From Aeromonas piscicola (GTDB taxonomy: Bacteria; Pseudomonadota; Gammaproteobacteria; Enterobacterales; Aeromonadaceae): a stretch of 64,000 nt of DNA. Shown here one piece after another: positions 60,638 to 64,000 of the stretch (positions are counted from its first letter, which is position 1; every line of letters begins with the position of its first letter). The stretch lies in assembly GCF_000820005.1 (NCBI RefSeq), contig NZ_CDBL01000081.1, forward strand, positions 1,765-65,764, given 5' to 3'. The notes under the pieces are model-generated. The model worked only from the letters and a program-made list of their open reading frames with translations, ran no database searches and was not told the DNA's origin. A program made the position numbers and the translations under genes.

Positions 60638-60892
60638 ATGTGCAACTGCCAAACAATGGCGCGCGACCTGTCCGAAACGCATGATGGACGCTTCCCGCCA
60701 AGTATTCACGCACCGAAGTGTGAGGACTTCAAGCAATTGGAGTTCGCCTGCGTCAGGTTCAATAACGCCAGTTTTATCGTGCCAGCAGATGAGCGGGACG
60801 GGGTATGTGAGAACCTGGATGATCCATATCAGGTGGAAACCGTGATGCTCACTCAAGACCAGTTCGACAAGCTGCCAGAGTGGGAGGCGTGA
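60638..60892 (+). CDS. Cysteine-rich phage protein, 84 residues (hypothetical)
   Basis: Starts MCNCQTMARDLSETHDGRFP behind ggggagg; ends next to xis. The N-terminal C-x-C and later Cys residues might bind metal. No family recognised. Confidence 0.6.
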   Translation: MCNCQTMARDLSETHDGRFPPSIHAPKCEDFKQLEFACVRFNNASFIVPADERDGVCENLDDPYQVETVMLTQDQFDKLPEWEA

Positions 60893-61224
60893 TGGAAAAC
60901 AGGATAATCGACACGGCCACCGCCGCCGAGATGCTGCAGGTGTCGCCACGAGTGGCGGCTAGGCTCATCGCCACAGGGAAGATAGCCGGCAGAAAGGCGG
61001 GGAGAGGGTTCCGCACCACCACGGCCGCCCTGCTTGCATACATCGAAGGTGGAGGACAAACTGAGCCCGCGAGCGCGGGTGATCGAAATGGGGACACTAA
61101 ATGTCAATCATCCAGCGAAACGGGATCTGGCACTGTCATTTCTTTACCCCGTCAGGCAAGAGAGTTAGGCGCTCTCTTGGGACGGAGGACAAACGGCAAG
61201 CGCAAGAGCTGCACGACAGGCTGA
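60892..61224 (+). CDS. Excisionase-like DNA-binding protein (HTH_17)
   Basis: 110 residues. The N-terminal winged helix ([20 protein letters not shown], then [19 protein letters not shown]) is of the MerR/excisionase type. The last 41 codons overlap the integrase gene in another frame. Position directly before int suggests Xis, which would bend DNA for excision. Confidence 0.75.
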   Translation: MENRIIDTATAAEMLQVSPRVAARLIATGKIAGRKAGRGFRTTTAALLAYIEGGGQTEPASAGDRNGDTKCQSSSETGSGTVISLPRQARELGALLGRRTNGKRKSCTTG

Positions 61225-62264
61225 AGGCTGAAGCCTGGCGAGTAGATTCCCTCAATGAAAAGCCGGTGCGCACATTCGAAGAGTGCTGCATTCGGTGGTT
61301 AAACGAGAAGGGCCATAAACGCGCCATCGACGACGACAAGACCAAGATCGAGTTCTTCCTTCAGCACTTCTCTGGTAGAGGCATTGGCACCATCACGGCG
61401 GATGAGGTTTATGCCGCCGTGGCCAAGATGTCCAACCGCAAGTTGCAGCAGGTGTGGGAGAGCAAGGTTGAAGCAGCCAAGAGAAAGGGCGGCCAGCCGC
61501 CCAAGTTCAAGCCTGAGCCTGTCAGCCAAGGCACCAAAAACAAGTACCTTGCTTTCATGCGATCGCTTTTCAGGATCGCGGTGAGCGAATGGCATTGGCT
61601 GGAGGTGGCGCCATCAATCAAGACCAAGCCGGTAGCCAATAAGCGGATCCGGTGGCTGACAAGAGAGGAGGCGGCCAGGCTGGTCGAGTGCATGCCTGAG
61701 ACGTTCAGGCCGGTGGTGGTGTTCGCATTATCAACCGGCCTGCGCCGGTCCAACATATTGGATCTGGAATGGTCACAGGTTGACATGCAGAGAAAGGTGG
61801 CCTGGATCAATCCAGAAAACGCGAAGGGAGGTAAAGCGATAGGGGTGGCGCTCAACGACACGTCGTGCCGTGTGTTGCGCGATCAGATAGGTAGGCACTC
61901 AAGATGGGTGTTCGTTCACACAAAGCCAGGGAACAGGCCTGATGGCACAAAGACGGAAGCGGTTCGCAAGATGCGGGTCGATGACAACCGATCCTGGGCG
62001 GCTGGGTTGAAAAAGGCTGGGATAGAGGACTTCCGCTTTCACGACCTCCGGCATACCTGGGCCAGTTGGTTGATCCAGTCGGGAGTGCCTCTATCCGCCT
62101 TGCAGGAGATGGGCGGGTGGGAATGCATAGAGATGGTCCGGAGGTATGCACACCTCGCACCGAACCACCTCACCGAGCATGCCCGCAAAATCGACCTGCT
62201 TTTGGACATTCACGACACAAAAACGACACAAGGAGAAAATCACACGGTGGTGAAAATCGCCTAA
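61101..62264 (+). CDS. int: Tyrosine-recombinase integrase
   Basis: 387 residues: an N-terminal arm-binding domain (1-50), a SAM-like core-binding domain (60-170) and a catalytic domain with Arg215 (STGLRRSN), His314-x-x-Arg317 (FHDLRHTW), Trp340 and Tyr349 (RRYAHLAP). All catalytic residues are present. It ends 15 nt before tRNA-Thr, the target site. Integrases next to a tRNA 3' end usually recombine at that end. Confidence 0.94.
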   Translation: MSIIQRNGIWHCHFFTPSGKRVRRSLGTEDKRQAQELHDRLKAEAWRVDSLNEKPVRTFEECCIRWLNEKGHKRAIDDDKTKIEFFLQHFSGRGIGTITADEVYAAVAKMSNRKLQQVWESKVEAAKRKGGQPPKFKPEPVSQGTKNKYLAFMRSLFRIAVSEWHWLEVAPSIKTKPVANKRIRWLTREEAARLVECMPETFRPVVVFALSTGLRRSNILDLEWSQVDMQRKVAWINPENAKGGKAIGVALNDTSCRVLRDQIGRHSRWVFVHTKPGNRPDGTKTEAVRKMRVDDNRSWAAGLKKAGIEDFRFHDLRHTWASWLIQSGVPLSALQEMGGWECIEMVRRYAHLAPNHLTEHARKIDLLLDIHDTKTTQGENHTVVKIA

Positions 62265-62279
62265 GTTATTGATATTAAA

Positions 62280-62355
62280 TGGTGCCGGTAAGGGGAATCG
62301 AACTCCTGACAAACGCATTACGAATGCGCTGCTCTACCAACTGAGCTATACCGGC
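62280..62355 (-). tRNA. tRNA-Thr(CGT), prophage attachment site
   Basis: 76 nt with acceptor GCCGGTA/TACCGGC, anticodon loop TTCGTAA (anticodon CGT, reading ACG), T-loop GTTCGATTC and encoded CCA. The 3' end forms the right attachment repeat, of which a partial copy lies at 44608-44636. The gene is intact. Confidence 0.95.
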
Positions 62356-62440
62356 GTGACACTAGATTCCCGAAAACAGTGGATCAAGTCAATGAGTCCT
62401 TCTTCTTTTTATGAATAGGCTCATGGAGTTAGCGTCGAGA

Positions 62441-63181
62441 TCAGAGATCGGCGAACTCCGGGATATGGGCGCGGCCGCGGCTCTCGAGAAAATCGAGCAG
62501 GGCGCGGGGAGAGCGCGCCAGGATCCTGTCCTCGGGGAAGTTTGCCTCGGTCACCAGCCGATGACAGTGCTCGAAATCCCCCAGGCTGAACGCCACGTGG
62601 GAGTCGGAGCCGAAGGTGAGATAGGCCCCCAGATCTCGCGCGGCTTCGACGATGGCGCGGCAGTTGCTCTCGCTACCCGGACGGGAATGGCTGAAGGAGG
62701 AGTTGTTGAGCTCCAGCGCCACTCGGTATTCCGCGGCGGCCTTGACCACGGCCTGGATGTCGATGGGGAAGGCGGGGTTGCCTGGGTGGCTTATCATGTC
62801 GACCCGACCGCTCCTGATGGCGTTGATCATGGCTTGGGTATGGGTTGCCTGATCGCAGGGGGGGAATACGGGCTCATGGAAGCCCGCCATTATCATGTCG
62901 AGCCGCGATTCGTAACGTTCGGGGAAGTCGATCTCGCCATCAATGTTCTTGATGTTGGCTTCGATGCCACGCAGTATGCCGACCCCGTCGATCACCCGCG
63001 GCAGCACATGCAGATTGACGAAGTGCCAGAAGTGAGGGGCATCGGCCATGTCGGGGCCGTGATCCGTGGTGGCGAACAGCTTGATCCCCTTGGCTCTGGC
63101 GATGGGCAAATAGTCGTGAATGGTGCTGTAAGCGTGGGTGCTGGCGACGGTATGGGTGTGGGTATCGACCGTATACTTCAT
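62441..63181 (-). CDS. PHP-domain phosphatase (YcdX family)
   Basis: 246 residues with the PHP metal motifs DTHTHT near the start, TDHGPD, HEPVF, SHPGNP and GSDSHVA. YcdX-type enzymes are trinuclear-zinc phosphatases. The substrate in vivo is unclear. ATG 63181 ([10 protein letters not shown]) was chosen by family similarity, behind ggggagaa. Confidence 0.88.
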   Translation of the reverse strand: MKYTVDTHTHTVASTHAYSTIHDYLPIARAKGIKLFATTDHGPDMADAPHFWHFVNLHVLPRVIDGVGILRGIEANIKNIDGEIDFPERYESRLDMIMAGFHEPVFPPCDQATHTQAMINAIRSGRVDMISHPGNPAFPIDIQAVVKAAAEYRVALELNNSSFSHSRPGSESNCRAIVEAARDLGAYLTFGSDSHVAFSLGDFEHCHRLVTEANFPEDRILARSPRALLDFLESRGRAHIPEFADL

Positions 63182-63381
63182 CTTCTCTCCCCTTCTGGCG
63201 TGAGGCGCCAGCATAGCAAAGGCGGCGGGTCGAGACCATGTTGTGGCTTGTCATACTTTGTCACAAATTGCGGGGGCGTTGACAAAGTTTGAACACGCTT
63301 GGCCGCCATGATGGATGAATCGATGAAAGCCTGAACTCGCATCGATGGGTTGGATCAGGATGGTGCAACCTCTTTTCCCCG

Positions 63382-63408
63382 CCGTCGCTCCCAGCGACGG
63401 TTTTTTTT
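63382..63408 (+). terminator. Terminator hairpin in the intergenic region
   Basis: CCGTCGCT/AGCGACGG with a CCC loop, then eight T residues. Its upstream transcript is unknown because no plus-strand gene precedes it, so it may end a short unannotated RNA. Confidence 0.75.
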
Positions 63409-63624
63409 GCTCGCGTATCAGCATCAGCACCAACACCAACAGGGCAAAAAAATGCCCAACTAGCATGGAGCAGGTTGGGCGAGACTTAATGTTTAATTGC
63501 AGTGGCATAGATATAGAGTGTTGTTTGTCAGCTAAGTTCCCACCTTGTTCCCCATTTTTAGCAAAAACATTCCACTAACACCTGTTCACATTCTCTTGAC
63601 ATAAAAGGTTGTGAAACGTACTTT

Positions 63625-63640
63625 TTAAACATTCGTTTAA
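63625..63640. promoter_or_regulatory. PsrA-like operator
   Basis: Inverted repeat TTAAAC-ATTC-GTTTAA, 12 nt before the TetR gene start. It has the AAAC-N4-GTTT form reported for PsrA fatty-acid regulators, and its position implies autorepression. Confidence 0.6.
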
Positions 63641-63652
63641 GTGAGGTGTCCT

Positions 63653-64000
63653 GTGAGTAAAATCGATACCAAAAATCGTATTCTCGATGCCGCCGAGGTG
63701 TTGTTTGCCGAACGGGGGTTCGCAGATACCTCTTTGCGTCTGATCACCAGCGAGGCCGATGTCAATCTGGCGTCGGTCAACTACCACTTCGGTTCCAAGA
63801 AGGAGCTGATCCAGGCGGTGCTCGATCGCTACCTGAGCCTGTTCATGCCTGAGCTGGATGCGCGTCTGAATACCCTGATGGAGCAGGAGCAGCTGACCCT
63901 GTTGCAACTGTTTGAAAGCTTTGTCGAACCGCTGATGAAACTCTCGGCGGTGCGCGCCAACGGCCCGGCCATCTTCATGCAGCTGCTGGGACGCGGCTAT
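63653..64000 (+). CDS. TetR-family regulator, PsrA-like (cut by window end)
   Basis: 116 codons visible from GTG 63653 behind gaggtg. The N-terminal helix-turn-helix (KNRILDAAEVLFAERGFADT, then LASVNYHFGSKKELI) is typical of TetR, and the following LDRYLSLFMPELDARL resembles PsrA, a sensor of long-chain fatty acids. The PsrA-type box before the start supports the assignment. The C-terminal ligand domain lies outside the window. Confidence 0.8.
   Translation, partial: MSKIDTKNRILDAAEVLFAERGFADTSLRLITSEADVNLASVNYHFGSKKELIQAVLDRYLSLFMPELDARLNTLMEQEQLTLLQLFESFVEPLMKLSAVRANGPAIFMQLLGRGY

Larger units (their letters stand above)
44608..62292. mobile_element. Lambdoid prophage remnant in tRNA-Thr
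   Basis: About 17.7 kb between a tRNA-Thr 3'-end copy and the intact tRNA-Thr, with the integrase beside the tRNA. It contains repressor/cro control, replication genes, N-like antitermination, recombination genes and xis/int, but no packaging, capsid, tail or lysis genes. dnaB is cut short 90 nt from the left repeat. It is therefore a defective remnant that lost its late half, although the recombination and integration genes look intact. Confidence 0.85.
63182..63652. other. Intergenic region between PHP gene and tetR
   Basis: About 470 nt without a gene. It carries a plus-strand terminator (63382-63408), the PsrA-like box (63625-63640), and upstream promoters for the two divergent genes. 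No small coding frame with a good ribosome site was seen. Confidence 0.5.

Overview
The window reads as Aeromonas chromosome (gammaproteobacterium, GC-rich genes). The basis is a complete Ysc-family type III secretion system (T3SS) with the gene set and order described for Aeromonas (aopN-acr1-acr2-ascX-ascY-ascV-acrR, acrGVH-aopBD, exsCEBA, exsD-ascB..L, ascN..U), flanked by ordinary gammaproteobacterial housekeeping genes.

Layout. 1-13.9 kb is core chromosome: purU, an FMN riboswitch with ribB, lpp, ybbN, an Sfp-type phosphopantetheinyl transferase, an NlpC/P60 lipoprotein, rlmF, a MaoC-like hydratase, a DUF481 outer-membrane protein, an L,D-transpeptidase, tRNA-Ser(CGA), and a LysR regulator divergent from fdhD and a YdeP-type molybdoenzyme. 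13.9-17.9 kb is decayed sequence at the edge of the T3SS locus. A small chaperone-like gene is split by a 1336-bp IS2-like element with a 5-bp target duplication, and beside it lies a frameshifted chaperone/effector pair. 18.0-44.5 kb is the T3SS: export apparatus and ATPase operon (minus strand), gatekeeper/export-gate operon, needle-tip and translocon operon, the ExsC-ExsE-ExsD-ExsA regulatory cascade, and the secretin/ring/needle operon.

Five T3SS promoters share one layout: A-run, GnC, 6 nt, T(G/A)nnA, 21 nt, TAnnnT. This fits ExsA control and explains how the operons fire together.

44.6-62.3 kb is a lambdoid prophage remnant in the 3' end of tRNA-Thr(CGT). It has cI/cro-type control with two operator clusters, an early rightward-type operon (cro, cII-like, O-like, dnaB) and an early leftward-type operon (nut-like site, N-like protein, RecE-like nuclease, RecT, MT-A70 methylase, RdgC, many small genes, xis, int). 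All late genes are missing. dnaB carries a class 3 (WCT-type) intein and is truncated close to the left attachment site, so the deletion probably took the end of dnaB and everything beyond it. A compact structured RNA lies between the nut-like site and the first early genes.

62.4-64 kb returns to core chromosome, with a PHP-family phosphatase and the start of a PsrA-like TetR regulator.
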